Positions 34,861 through 43,312 of a stretch of DNA of 64,000 nucleotides are shown one piece after another. A program made the translations under genes and the position numbers. Source of the DNA: Pseudomonas yamanorum (lineage in GTDB: Bacteria > Pseudomonadota > Gammaproteobacteria > Pseudomonadales > Pseudomonadaceae). Location of the stretch: positions 124,001 through 188,000 of the forward strand of contig NZ_JACARE010000006.1 in assembly GCF_013386765.1 (NCBI RefSeq), written 5' to 3'. The notes below the pieces were generated by a model that had not been told where the DNA came from, searched no databases, and saw nothing but the letters and a program-made list of their open reading frames with translations. Position 1 is the first letter of the stretch, and each line of letters begins with the position of its first letter.

Positions 34861-35516
34861 GTGTCGGTAGCTACGCACAGCAGAAACGCGACGGTGGTTT
34901 GATCAACATCCAACCGTCACTGGCGGATCTGAAGATCTTTCAGGACTTCGCTCGGCTTGTACCGAAAGCTGCGGCTGCAGCGCAACGGCGAGCGATCAAC
35001 AAAACCTTGGGGTGGTTGCGTACCCATATTGCCAGAGCGGTGGGCAAGCAAGAGCGCGTCGCCATTGGGGCCGTCCGGCAAAGGTTGAGGGCGTACCCCA
35101 CCAGTGGCGGTGCGATGCGCGGCAAGTTGTGGTTTGGCCTCAACGCGATTGAGGCCAGCCGCATCGGTCGGGCGCGTCAGACCGGCAGGGGCGTTTCGGT
35201 GGCAGGGCGTCGCTATCAGGGCGCATTTTACAAACAGGTGTACGGCAACAGCGCCGATATTTGGATCCGTACTGCCAGCAAGCACTTCAACAGCGATGAC
35301 TACCCGGAGGCGACTCAAGGGCGGCGGCGCAGTGGTTTCGTTCAGGAAAACGACAACCGCTTTCCTCTGGCGAAAGCCAAGGTGTCGCTGGAGCAGGCCC
35401 GGCCGCACTTTGAGGCCTGGATTAAACGCGCCGATGAACAGCTGATTGTTGTGCTTCAGCAGGAGCTCAATTACGAACTGCAGAAGTATCTGAAGGGGAG
35501 CGCCAATGTCAGATGA
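34857..35516 (+). CDS. Minor tail protein gpZ-like
   Basis: 219 residues, with the pattern of the prophage minor tail protein Z family (RRAINKTLGWLRTHIARAV, then WFGLNAIEASRIGRARQ). gpZ takes part in tail completion and head-tail joining. It overlaps the following gene by 11 bases. Confidence 0.8.
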   Translation: MSVGSYAQQKRDGGLINIQPSLADLKIFQDFARLVPKAAAAAQRRAINKTLGWLRTHIARAVGKQERVAIGAVRQRLRAYPTSGGAMRGKLWFGLNAIEASRIGRARQTGRGVSVAGRRYQGAFYKQVYGNSADIWIRTASKHFNSDDYPEATQGRRRSGFVQENDNRFPLAKAKVSLEQARPHFEAWIKRADEQLIVVLQQELNYELQKYLKGSANVR

Positions 35517-36024
35517 GCCGTTCAGTCTGACCCAGCTGTACCTGGCCATTGAGCAACACCTGACCGAGCATCTGTCGGGTATTCAGGCGGTAGTGTTTTG
35601 GCCGGACATTCAGGAAAACCAGGGCATCCCACTGCCTTCAGTGTTTCTCGAAATGGCCGAGCTTGAGCCCGGTACCGATATCGGCACCGGCGAAACCAGC
35701 GTGGTCTGTAAGTTCGAGGCGCGAATCATCGTTGACCCGATTCAAGCCAATCATCACGAGCAGGCTGTGCACCTCGTGTCGCAGCTGGCGGTGCTGCTCC
35801 GACAGCAAAGCTGGGGCCTTGAAGTCAACGTCGCGGAATTTGTGCGTGCTACTCAGGACTGGACCAAGCCCGAGCTGGACGGCTATGTCGTGTGGGTGGT
35901 TGAGTGGACTCACCAGGTCTATTTGGGCCTTGAGGTTTGGCCTTTCCCTGAAGAGAAGCCGAGCATGCTCAAACTCAATCTGTCGGCCTTCCCGGATGCC
36001 GATAGCTCAGGGGGCGCGCCATGA
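35506..36024 (+). CDS. Phage tail/neck protein, Gp37-like
   Basis: 172 residues, mixed alpha/beta (LYLAIEQHLTEHLSGI and SVFLEMAELEPGTDIGTGE). Resembles small proteins located after gpZ in Mu- and P2-like late operons, thought to close the tail tube. The role is inferred from order and size. Confidence 0.6.
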   Translation: MSDEPFSLTQLYLAIEQHLTEHLSGIQAVVFWPDIQENQGIPLPSVFLEMAELEPGTDIGTGETSVVCKFEARIIVDPIQANHHEQAVHLVSQLAVLLRQQSWGLEVNVAEFVRATQDWTKPELDGYVVWVVEWTHQVYLGLEVWPFPEEKPSMLKLNLSAFPDADSSGGAP

Positions 36025-36614
36025 GTTATCAGACGGGCGAGCATGACCGGATGATCGCGGCGATGTTGATGCCGTGTGTGGTGGTCGGGGTGGATCTGGC
36101 GGCCCCGGCCGTGCGGGTCAAATCGGGCGACTGGGTTAGCGCCTGGGTGCGCTGGCATAGCCAGGCTGCCGGCAAGGCACGCCACTGGCGGGCGCCGACC
36201 TTGGGCGAGCAGGGAATTTTGTTTAATCCCAGCGGCCAGGCCGGTATGGGCACGTTTGTTCCGGGGCTGTACGGCGGCGCCGGTGCCGCGCCGGATAACC
36301 GGGATCATGTCGAGGTGTGGCGCTTTGATGATGGTGGCTCTCTGGTCTATGACTGGGAGGCCAACAGCTACACGATCACGCTGCCCACGGGCACCGTGAG
36401 CATCAAGGTAGGGGCGACCGAGGCGGTCGTTACCGATAACGCGGTGACGGTCACAACGACCAACGTCAAGTTGATTGCAGACGTTGCAATTGAAGGTTCG
36501 CTATCCGTAACGAAAGACGTTTCTGTCCAGGGCGCTTTGCATGCCGTGAAAGACATCACCAGTGACGGCAAGATCATCGACGCCGGCGGCAACAGCGCGA
36601 ACCACAAACACTAG
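36021..36614 (+). CDS. Baseplate assembly protein V (spike)
   Basis: 197 residues. N-terminal OB-fold region followed by beta-helix-like repeats at the C-terminus (TGTVSIKVGATEAVVTDNAVTV) and a terminal NSANHKH histidine motif that can bind a metal ion at the spike tip. It is the membrane-piercing spike of P2-like tails. Overlaps the preceding gene by 4 bases and is followed by a terminator. Confidence 0.9.
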   Translation: MSYQTGEHDRMIAAMLMPCVVVGVDLAAPAVRVKSGDWVSAWVRWHSQAAGKARHWRAPTLGEQGILFNPSGQAGMGTFVPGLYGGAGAAPDNRDHVEVWRFDDGGSLVYDWEANSYTITLPTGTVSIKVGATEAVVTDNAVTVTTTNVKLIADVAIEGSLSVTKDVSVQGALHAVKDITSDGKIIDAGGNSANHKH

Positions 36615-36629
36615 CTGTTCAATTTCACT

Positions 36630-36653
36630 GGCCCGCCGCGTGCGGGCCTTTTT
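36630..36653 (+). terminator. Intrinsic terminator after gene V
   Basis: GCCCGC / GCGGGC with a 5-base loop and T5. Lies between V and the next small gene, probably read through in part. Confidence 0.8.
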
Positions 36654-36669
36654 GTGCCCGGGGGAAACC

Positions 36670-36876
36670 ATGGCCAAGACTTCTGATAACCACGTCGCAG
36701 GCATCGCGCCTGGTTCAACGTTCCGCGACAAGCTCTACACCTCGCGCACCCTGATTCTGCCCGATAGTGGCCGCGCTTTGGCGGTCATCAAGGCGCAGGT
36801 GTCGGTCCCGGCAGCGGATACCGAGGCGCGGGCTTACCTCGAAACCAACGAGGAATTCGAACTACTGCAGGAGTGA
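36670..36876 (+). CDS. Small tail-module protein
   Basis: 68 residues from the ATG at 36670 (GGGGAAA upstream). Contains FRDKLYTSRTLILPDSGRALAVIKAQ and an acidic end. Found between V and W; no equivalent in P2. Function unknown. Confidence 0.55.
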   Translation: MAKTSDNHVAGIAPGSTFRDKLYTSRTLILPDSGRALAVIKAQVSVPAADTEARAYLETNEEFELLQE

Positions 36877-36881
36877 TTTAG

Positions 36882-37208
36882 ATGATCGGAATGGACCGCC
36901 ACACCGGCCAGCCGATTTCGGGCCTTGCGCATTTGCGCCAGTGCATCGAGGACATTCTAAGCACCCCGTTGGGAAGTCGTCGGGAGCGGCCGGAGTACGG
37001 CAGCAAGCTGCGTCGTTACGTGGATATGCCGGTTAACGAGGGCTGGAAGGGAGCGGTTCAGGCCGAGGCGAGCAGGGCGCTAGGCCGCTGGGAGCCCCGC
37101 CTGAAGCTGGAGCGCGTGCAAGCCGTCTCTGTCCTGGGCGGTCTGATCAATATTCAGGTCACCGGTAGCTACCGGGGCGAAAGCGTACTGCTAGAGGTAA
37201 GTGTATGA
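36882..37208 (+). CDS. Baseplate protein W (GPW/gp25 family)
   Basis: 108 residues with the gp25 lysozyme-like fold pattern (LRQCIEDILSTPLGSRRERPEYGSKL, with the EYGSKL-type motif of the family). A wedge component of the baseplate that starts sheath assembly. Overlaps J by 4 bases. Confidence 0.93.
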   Translation: MIGMDRHTGQPISGLAHLRQCIEDILSTPLGSRRERPEYGSKLRRYVDMPVNEGWKGAVQAEASRALGRWEPRLKLERVQAVSVLGGLINIQVTGSYRGESVLLEVSV

Positions 37209-38086
37209 GTATCGTTGACCTGTCGGAGTTGCCGGCGCCTGACGTGCTTGAGCCCCTGGACTTTGAAGAGGTCTATGCGGAAAGACTGGGTGTCTTCCGC
37301 GAGTTCATGGGCGACAACTGGAGCGCACCGCTTGAAAGTGATCCAGTGGTCAAGCTGCTGGAGGTCGGTGCCTATGTGGGCATCGGTGATCGCGCCCGGG
37401 TAAACGATGCCGCCAAGGCGTTGCTGTTGGCCCATGCCATCCGTGGCGACCTTGATCAGCTCGGGGCGAACGTGAACACCAAGCGCCTGGTGATCCAGGC
37501 GGCGAACCTTAGCGCTATACCGCCGGTTGAGGAGGTCAGGGAGGGCGACGACGCTTACCGCGAGCGGATCCAGTTGGCCTATGAGGGCCTGACCACGGCG
37601 GGGCCGCGCAACAGCTACAAGCTGCATGCCCGCAATGCGTCTGCCCTAGTGGCGGATGCATCGGCGGAAAGCCCCTCGCCGGCGTGCGTTACGGTAACGG
37701 TGCTGGGCCTGTCGGGGGATGGGGCGGTGGGCCCTGAGTTGTTGGCCGTGGTAGCCAGTGCGCTCAATGACGAAAACGTTCGGCCATTGGGCGACCGGGT
37801 GACGGTGCAAAGCGCCCAGGTCCTGCCGTATCGCGTTGACGCGGTGCTGCACATGAAAGGCCCCGGCCCTGAAAGCGCCGTCGCGCGGGATGAGGCGGAA
37901 AGACGACTCGCTGCCTGGATCAACCCGCGCAAACGCCTGGGGGTTGAGGTGGCGCGCTCCGCTGTGGACGCGCAGCTGCACGTCCCAGGCGTTTCGCGCG
38001 TTGAGCTGGCCAGGTGGAAGGATCTGGCCCCTACAACGGCTCAGGCGGCGTTCTGCACCGGCTATAGCGTCAAGCTGGGGGAGTGA
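37205..38086 (+). CDS. Baseplate assembly protein J
   Basis: 293 residues matching P2 gpJ (DLDQLGANVNTKRL, then EAERRLAAWINPRKRLG). Wedge protein in complex with W and I. The order W-J-I is that of P2. Confidence 0.93.
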   Translation: MSIVDLSELPAPDVLEPLDFEEVYAERLGVFREFMGDNWSAPLESDPVVKLLEVGAYVGIGDRARVNDAAKALLLAHAIRGDLDQLGANVNTKRLVIQAANLSAIPPVEEVREGDDAYRERIQLAYEGLTTAGPRNSYKLHARNASALVADASAESPSPACVTVTVLGLSGDGAVGPELLAVVASALNDENVRPLGDRVTVQSAQVLPYRVDAVLHMKGPGPESAVARDEAERRLAAWINPRKRLGVEVARSAVDAQLHVPGVSRVELARWKDLAPTTAQAAFCTGYSVKLGE

Positions 38087-38087
38087 C

Positions 38088-38693
38088 ATGAAAAGCCTAC
38101 TGCCGATCAACAGCACCCAGCTTGAGCGTGCGATTGAGGCGGCGAGCGCGGATAAGACCGTGATCCCGCTGCGTTCGCTCTACAACCCCGCGACGTGCCC
38201 CGTTCATTTGCTGCCGCACCTGGCGTGGGCCTGGTCTGTCGACCGCTGGGATGACCGCTGGACGGAGGCGGCCAAGCGCAACGCCATAAGGTCGTCGTTC
38301 TACATCCACTCCCGCAAAGGAACCATTGGCGCGTTGCGCCGTGTGGTGGAGCCGCTTGGCTACCTGCTGGAGGTGACTGAGTGGTGGCAGACGGTGCCCG
38401 AGGGGGCGCCGGCCACCTTCGCACTGAAGGTCGGTGTGCTGGAAAGCGGCATTACCGAGGAAATGTATCAAGAGCTAACCCGGCTCATTGATGACGCCAA
38501 GCCCGTCTCGCGGCATATGACGGGATTGGCCATCAGCCTGGAAGCGCAAGGCACCATCAATATCGGTGTTGCCGTTTATGACGGCGACGTACTCGACGTC
38601 TACCCACCCGCAGCGCGTGACATTGAAGTCAGCGGCTACATCGGTGTGGCTGGGCGCGAACACAGCATTGACACCCTGGACGTGTACCCATGA
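38088..38693 (+). CDS. Tail protein I
   Basis: 201 residues from the ATG at 38088, one base after the J stop. Typical gpI motifs: TCPVHLLPHLAWAWSVDRWDD and KRNAIRSSFYIHSRKGT. Connects the wedge to the tail fibre. Overlaps the fibre gene by 4 bases. Confidence 0.93.
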   Translation: MKSLLPINSTQLERAIEAASADKTVIPLRSLYNPATCPVHLLPHLAWAWSVDRWDDRWTEAAKRNAIRSSFYIHSRKGTIGALRRVVEPLGYLLEVTEWWQTVPEGAPATFALKVGVLESGITEEMYQELTRLIDDAKPVSRHMTGLAISLEAQGTINIGVAVYDGDVLDVYPPAARDIEVSGYIGVAGREHSIDTLDVYP

Positions 38694-40618
38694 TTGATAA
38701 GAACTCGCAATTTATGGCGATCCTCACCAATGTGGGGGCCGCCAAACTGGCTAACGCTAACGCCTTGGGACTTCCCTGGAAGATCACCGCTCTGGCGGTT
38801 GGCGATGCCAACGGTACCGATCCGGTCCCTAGTGCCACGCAAACAAAGCTGGTCAATGAGCTACGGCGTGCACCGCTTAACCAGCTTGTTCCTGACCCGA
38901 AAAACGCTGCTGTCTTTGTGGCTGAGCAGGTCATTCCCGAGAACGTGGGCGGCTTCTGGATCCGGGAAATCGGTTTGTATGATGAGGACGGCGATTTGGT
39001 GGCGGTTGCCAACACTGCCCCGACCTTCAAGCCTTTGCTTGCGCAGGGATCCGGCCGGACGCAAATCATACGGATGAACCTGATCGTCTCCAGTGTGGCC
39101 AACATCGAATTGAAGATTGATCCGTCGGTGGTACTGGCTACCCGCGACTATGTTGAGTTGGCAATCACCGAGGCTTTGAACAAGCAAGATTTCAAGCACT
39201 CCGTACTGGTAGCCACGACAGCGAACACCACGCTGAGCGGTCTTCAGACCGTTGACGGCGTAGCGTTGCAAGCCGGGGCCCGCGTTCTGGTGAAGAATCA
39301 AGTGACGGCCAAGGACAACGGTCTGTGGGTAGTTTCCTCAACTGGGCCATGGAAACGCGCCGAGGATGCAGACACCAGCATCGAGGTGACGCCAGGTCTA
39401 TTTGTGAGCGTCGAGACGGGCACGCTCAACAGCGACAGCGTTTGGCAGTTGGTAACCGATGCGCCAATTGTCCTGGGCACTACTGCGCTGACCTTTGAGA
39501 TGGTGGCGGGGCGCACGGGGGTCAATGCGGGTTCATATGGCAAGGTTACTGTCGACAAGTACGGGCGGGTCATTGCCGGCACGAACCCGACTACGCTCGC
39601 TGCGGCCGGGATCACCGATGCACTATCGATTAATGGCGGCACCCTGCAAGGGAATGTCCAACTGACGGAGAACAGCAGACTCTATATCGGGCCGGGAAAT
39701 ACGCCCTCATGGGGATTGGGAGTGTTTGCCGGGGTGCCCGGGTCAATTAAGGGGGGCGTTGGCTTCTACGGTGGCTCTGACGGTGCATTCAAGACCGCAT
39801 TCCTGGGGCTGGGAACTGATCCTTGGTCCAGCGGCCCCGGCATCCGGATCAAGTCGGAGGGGATTGTTGAGATCAGCGGCACGATCACTGGAAGCGGAGC
39901 TGGTTTGTACTCTGTGCCCTTTGCTGCGCTGACAGGCCTGCCGAACACCTTGTCTGGCTACGGCATCATCGCTGCGAGCCAAACGGAGGCTGAGCAAGGC
40001 TCTGACACGACCAAGCCGATGACGGCGCTACGGGTCTGGCAGGCAATCGCGGCAAAAGTTGTGCAGGCGACAACAAGCATTGCAGGTATCGCACGTTTCG
40101 CTTCGCAGACGGCAGTCAACAGCGGTACTGAACCATCGACGATGGTCAGCCCTTTGACACTTGCCACACGCCTGGCTGCGTTGTGGCAGGCCGCTCAAGA
40201 AGGCGTGCTGGGCGTTGTACAACTTGCCACTCAACCCGAAGTAAATGCAGGAGCTGACGACACAAAAGCCGTGACGCCCAAAAAGCTGCGCGCTGGTGTT
40301 TCATGGGTACTTGGCGCGAATGGTCACATCGCAATGCCAACCTGGCTGGGTGGCTGGATTCTGCAATGGGGGCTAGCGGTCGGGGTTGGGCAGGCGACCA
40401 ACAGCGGTACCTCCCAAGGTCCAGGCCGTGACGTGTCTCTTTCCGTGACGTTCCCGAACGAAATCATGTGGGTCGGAGCCTGCATGGCCTTTACGACGAT
40501 GATCACCGGGGCAGCATTTGCGCCTGGAGCAGGCTATGTGTCCAGGTCTGTGATCCGCGTTCAGAACAACTACACCCAGTCAGCAGGCGACATCGCTTGG
40601 CTGGCGCTTGGCCGATAA
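38690..40618 (+). CDS. Tail fibre protein (gpH-like)
   Basis: 642 residues. Conserved N-terminal attachment part (FMAILTNVGAAKLANANALG and FWIREIGLYDEDGDLVAVAN) as in P2-like fibres; middle stretches with tail-collar-like repeats (ADDTKAVTPKKLRAG). The C-terminal part should bind the host surface and tends to be swapped between phages. The assembly gene follows after 12 bases. Confidence 0.88.
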   Translation: MIDKNSQFMAILTNVGAAKLANANALGLPWKITALAVGDANGTDPVPSATQTKLVNELRRAPLNQLVPDPKNAAVFVAEQVIPENVGGFWIREIGLYDEDGDLVAVANTAPTFKPLLAQGSGRTQIIRMNLIVSSVANIELKIDPSVVLATRDYVELAITEALNKQDFKHSVLVATTANTTLSGLQTVDGVALQAGARVLVKNQVTAKDNGLWVVSSTGPWKRAEDADTSIEVTPGLFVSVETGTLNSDSVWQLVTDAPIVLGTTALTFEMVAGRTGVNAGSYGKVTVDKYGRVIAGTNPTTLAAAGITDALSINGGTLQGNVQLTENSRLYIGPGNTPSWGLGVFAGVPGSIKGGVGFYGGSDGAFKTAFLGLGTDPWSSGPGIRIKSEGIVEISGTITGSGAGLYSVPFAALTGLPNTLSGYGIIAASQTEAEQGSDTTKPMTALRVWQAIAAKVVQATTSIAGIARFASQTAVNSGTEPSTMVSPLTLATRLAALWQAAQEGVLGVVQLATQPEVNAGADDTKAVTPKKLRAGVSWVLGANGHIAMPTWLGGWILQWGLAVGVGQATNSGTSQGPGRDVSLSVTFPNEIMWVGACMAFTTMITGAAFAPGAGYVSRSVIRVQNNYTQSAGDIAWLALGR

Positions 40619-40630
40619 AGAGGTACACCT

Positions 40631-41065
40631 ATGGCAGCGTTTTACAGCCCTTCAGAGCGCGGTTTTTTCGACACTGCGCTCAATAGTAAAAAGCAGATTC
40701 CGACCGATGCGATTGCGCTCACCGAGCCGCAGCGAAAGGAGCTGCTGGCAGGGATCGCGCGCGGTCTGCTCGCGCAAGTATCCGAGAGTGGTTCGCTTCA
40801 GCTGGTCGAACCGCCGGTTGATCCCGATGCCGTGGCCCTGGCTGAACGCGCTTGGCGTGATGGAGTACTGACGTCAGCAGCTTGGCTGCGTGATCGGCAC
40901 CGCGACCAGCTTGAAATTGGCGCGCCGACAACGCTCACCGCCGAGCAGTTCGAAGGGCTGTTGGTGTTCATGCAGGCCCTGCGCAATTGGCCGCAATCGC
41001 CAGATTTTCCTGACAGTAACCGTCGACCAGTCGCCCCAAGTTGGATCATTGAGCAAACTGAATAG
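40631..41065 (+). CDS. Tail fibre assembly / tail assembly chaperone protein
   Basis: 144 residues. The C-terminal half (WLRDRHRDQLEIGAPTTLTAEQFEGLLVFMQALRNWP and PSWI at the end) has the pattern of phage tail assembly chaperones that follow fibre genes. It helps fold or trimerise the fibre. Followed by an intrinsic terminator. Confidence 0.78.
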   Translation: MAAFYSPSERGFFDTALNSKKQIPTDAIALTEPQRKELLAGIARGLLAQVSESGSLQLVEPPVDPDAVALAERAWRDGVLTSAAWLRDRHRDQLEIGAPTTLTAEQFEGLLVFMQALRNWPQSPDFPDSNRRPVAPSWIIEQTE

Positions 41066-41149
41066 CGCCCCGCACTGACGGGGCGTTTTCTTTCCCATTA
41101 CGCGTAACAACGAACATCCCCCACGGCCTCGCTTATGCGGGGCTTTTTC
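41066..41149 (+). terminator. Tandem terminators and palindrome before the sheath gene
   Basis: First hairpin CGCCCCG / CGGGGCG (41066-41085) with TTTTC; second GCCTCGC / GCGGGGC (41126-41143) with T5. Between them is TTACGCGTAA (41098-41107), a palindrome that recurs at 46880. The sheath gene begins 18 bases later, so it needs its own promoter or read-through. Confidence 0.8.
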
Positions 41150-41167
41150 GTTTCTGGAGATTGCCCT

Positions 41168-42331
41168 ATGAGTTTCTTTCACGGTGTGACCGTCACCAAC
41201 GTGGACACCGGCGCACGCACTATCTCGCTGCCCTCGTCTTCGATTATCGGTCTGTGCGATACCTTCACCCCAGGGCCGAAGGTGACGGCCAAACCTAACC
41301 AGGTGCTGCTGATCACTCGCGAAAGCGAAGCGGTGGCGGCCTGGGGCGAAGACGCGGCTATCACCAAGTCCATCAAGGCGATCTACATGCGCGCCAAGGC
41401 GGTGATCGTGGCGTGCGGCGTTGAGAAGCTGACCACCCCGGCCTTGCAGACCTCGGCCATCATCGGCGGCGTCCTGGCTGACGGTCAGCGGACCGGCATG
41501 CAGGCCCTGTTGGACGGCAAGAGCCGCTTCAATGCTCAGCCCCGTTTGCTGATTGCCCCAGGCCATAGCGCGACCCAGGCCGTGGCCACCTCGATGGATG
41601 CACTCGCCGGAAAGCTGCGAGGCATCGCCATCGTTGACGGCCCGAACACCACCGATGAGGCGGCCATTGCCTACGCCGAGAACTTCGGCAGCAAGCGTGT
41701 GTTTCTGGTCGACCCGGGTGTACAGAGCTGGGACACCGTCCTCAGCGAGACCGTTGATGCGCCGGCGTCGGCCTGGGTGGCCGGGCTGTTCGCCTGGACT
41801 GACAACGAGTACGGCTTCTGGGCCTCGCCGTCGAACAAGGAGTTTGTCGGCATCACGGGTACCGCGCGGCCGATTGAGTTTTTGGACGGTGACGCGACAT
41901 GCCGGGCCAACCTGCTGAACAACGCCAATATCACCACGATCATCCGTGATGACGGCTATCGCCTGTGGGGCAACCGCACCTGTTCCAGTGATCCGAAGTG
42001 GACTTTTGTCACGCGTGTACGCACTCAAGACATCGTCATGGACGCGATCCTCTACGGGCACAAGTGGGCCGTTGACCGCGCAATCACCAAGACCTACGTC
42101 GCTGACGTGACGAATGGCTTGGAAAACTTTATGCGCGACCTGAAAAAGCAGGGCGCGGTGATCAACTTCGAAGTGTTCCCGGACGACGAGTTGAACACGG
42201 CCAGCCAGTTGGAACAGGGCAAGGTCTATTGGCGCATCCGTTTCACCGATGTGCCGCCGGCAGAAAACCCGACATTCCTCGTTGAAGTCACTAACCAGTG
42301 GCTCACCGAAGTCCTGGAAAACAAAGCCTAA
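41168..42331 (+). CDS. Tail sheath protein FI
   Basis: 387 residues from the ATG at 41168 (CTGGAGA upstream). P2 FI-like: FFHGVTVTNVDTGARTIS at the start, GIAIVDGPNTTDEAA-type middle, and the conserved C-terminal region (NPTFLVEVTNQWLTEVLE). It forms the contractile sheath. Confidence 0.95.
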   Translation: MSFFHGVTVTNVDTGARTISLPSSSIIGLCDTFTPGPKVTAKPNQVLLITRESEAVAAWGEDAAITKSIKAIYMRAKAVIVACGVEKLTTPALQTSAIIGGVLADGQRTGMQALLDGKSRFNAQPRLLIAPGHSATQAVATSMDALAGKLRGIAIVDGPNTTDEAAIAYAENFGSKRVFLVDPGVQSWDTVLSETVDAPASAWVAGLFAWTDNEYGFWASPSNKEFVGITGTARPIEFLDGDATCRANLLNNANITTIIRDDGYRLWGNRTCSSDPKWTFVTRVRTQDIVMDAILYGHKWAVDRAITKTYVADVTNGLENFMRDLKKQGAVINFEVFPDDELNTASQLEQGKVYWRIRFTDVPPAENPTFLVEVTNQWLTEVLENKA

Positions 42332-42343
42332 GGAGGCTTCGCA

Positions 42344-42853
42344 ATGTCCATGATTCCCCAAACGCTGTTCATGATGAACATGTTTATTGACGGCATGAAC
42401 TTCGCCGGTGACGTGCCTACCTTGAGCTTGCCCAAGCTGAAAATCAAAACCGCCGAGTACCAGGCCGGCGGCATGGATGCCCCGATTGATATGGACCAGG
42501 GCATGGAAAAACTGGAGGCGTCCTTCAGCACCAAGGGCGTGCGCCGCGACGCGATGAAGTTCTTTGGCCTGGCTGATCAGACCGCGTTCAACTCGGTGTT
42601 CCGTGGCTCGTTCAAAGGCCAGAAAGGGGCCACCACTGCGGTGGTCGCCACCCTTCGCGGCATGCTCTCCGAGCTGGATCCGGGGGAATGGAAGCCGGGC
42701 GGCGATGCTGAGTTCAAGTATGCCGTCAGCGTCAGCTACTACAAGCTGGAAGTCGGCGGTGTGCTGATGTTCGAAATCGATCCGGTCAACGCAGTACGCG
42801 TCATCAACGGCGTTGACCAACTCGCTGGTGTTCGCCGCGACCTCGGCCTTTAA
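42344..42853 (+). CDS. Tail tube protein FII
   Basis: 169 residues, 12 bases after the sheath. Matches P2 FII (MNMFIDGMNFAGDVPTLSLPKLKIKTAEY and AGGMDAPIDMDQGMEKLE). It builds the inner tube. Confidence 0.95.
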   Translation: MSMIPQTLFMMNMFIDGMNFAGDVPTLSLPKLKIKTAEYQAGGMDAPIDMDQGMEKLEASFSTKGVRRDAMKFFGLADQTAFNSVFRGSFKGQKGATTAVVATLRGMLSELDPGEWKPGGDAEFKYAVSVSYYKLEVGGVLMFEIDPVNAVRVINGVDQLAGVRRDLGL

Positions 42854-42864
42854 GGAAATTACCC

Positions 42865-43170
42865 ATGGCTCAAGACGTAAACAAAATCCCTGAATGGCTG
42901 ACCGTCAGCGCTGACTCGGCAACCATCAAGCTGTCCAAGATCGTCAAGGTCAATCAGGTCGAAACTGATCAGTTGACCATGCGCTCCCCAACGGTCCGTG
43001 AGGTTCGCCATGCAACCAAAGCGGCCCCGGATGATGAAGAACAAAGCGAAATGATCCTGTTCGCCAGCCTCACGGATGCGGGCACCAACGATCTGGGGGA
43101 ACTGAGCGTGCGTGACTACAAACGCCTTCAGGCTGCCTATTTTCGCCTGGTGCGCGAGGACCGGGTTTAA
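42865..43170 (+). CDS. Tail assembly chaperone E
   Basis: 101 residues in the position and size of P2 gpE (LTMRSPTVREVRHA and SVRDYKRLQAAYFRLV). It coats the tape measure during tail assembly. As in P2, an overlapping frame extends it into an E' region (43169-43282), here in the +1 frame and meeting E at its stop codon. Confidence 0.85.
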   Translation: MAQDVNKIPEWLTVSADSATIKLSKIVKVNQVETDQLTMRSPTVREVRHATKAAPDDEEQSEMILFASLTDAGTNDLGELSVRDYKRLQAAYFRLVREDRV

Positions 43171-43282
43171 CGAAGAAATACAGAGAAAGCTGGCTCAGCG
43201 GCTGGCCCGGGAAATGTCTTTCTCGGCCAGCGAGATTGAGGCCATGTCTTTCTCAACGATGATCTGGTGGCTCAAGGAGTGA
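43169..43282 (+). CDS. Tail assembly chaperone extension E' (likely made by frameshift)
   Basis: In the +1 frame relative to E, codons from 43169 read NEEIQRKLAQRLAREMSF, then 19 more residues ending in MIWWLKE before TGA. The frame has no good start of its own. E ends GTT-TAA-C, and a +1 slip on GTT would fuse E directly to this part; GAGGA lies 5 bases upstream, as a stimulatory ribosome site does in the RF2 gene. P2 and other long-tailed phages make a similar fusion by frameshift. Confidence 0.6.
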   Translation, partial: NEEIQRKLAQRLAREMSFSASEIEAMSFSTMIWWLKE

Positions 43283-43312
43283 GCCGCCTGGACCTTTTCG
43301 GAGTGACCCCCC

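Noticed and set aside
40874..42820. 648-residue antisense frame over sheath and tube genes
   Set aside because: The plus-strand FI and FII proteins are clear; the antisense product has no domain pattern.
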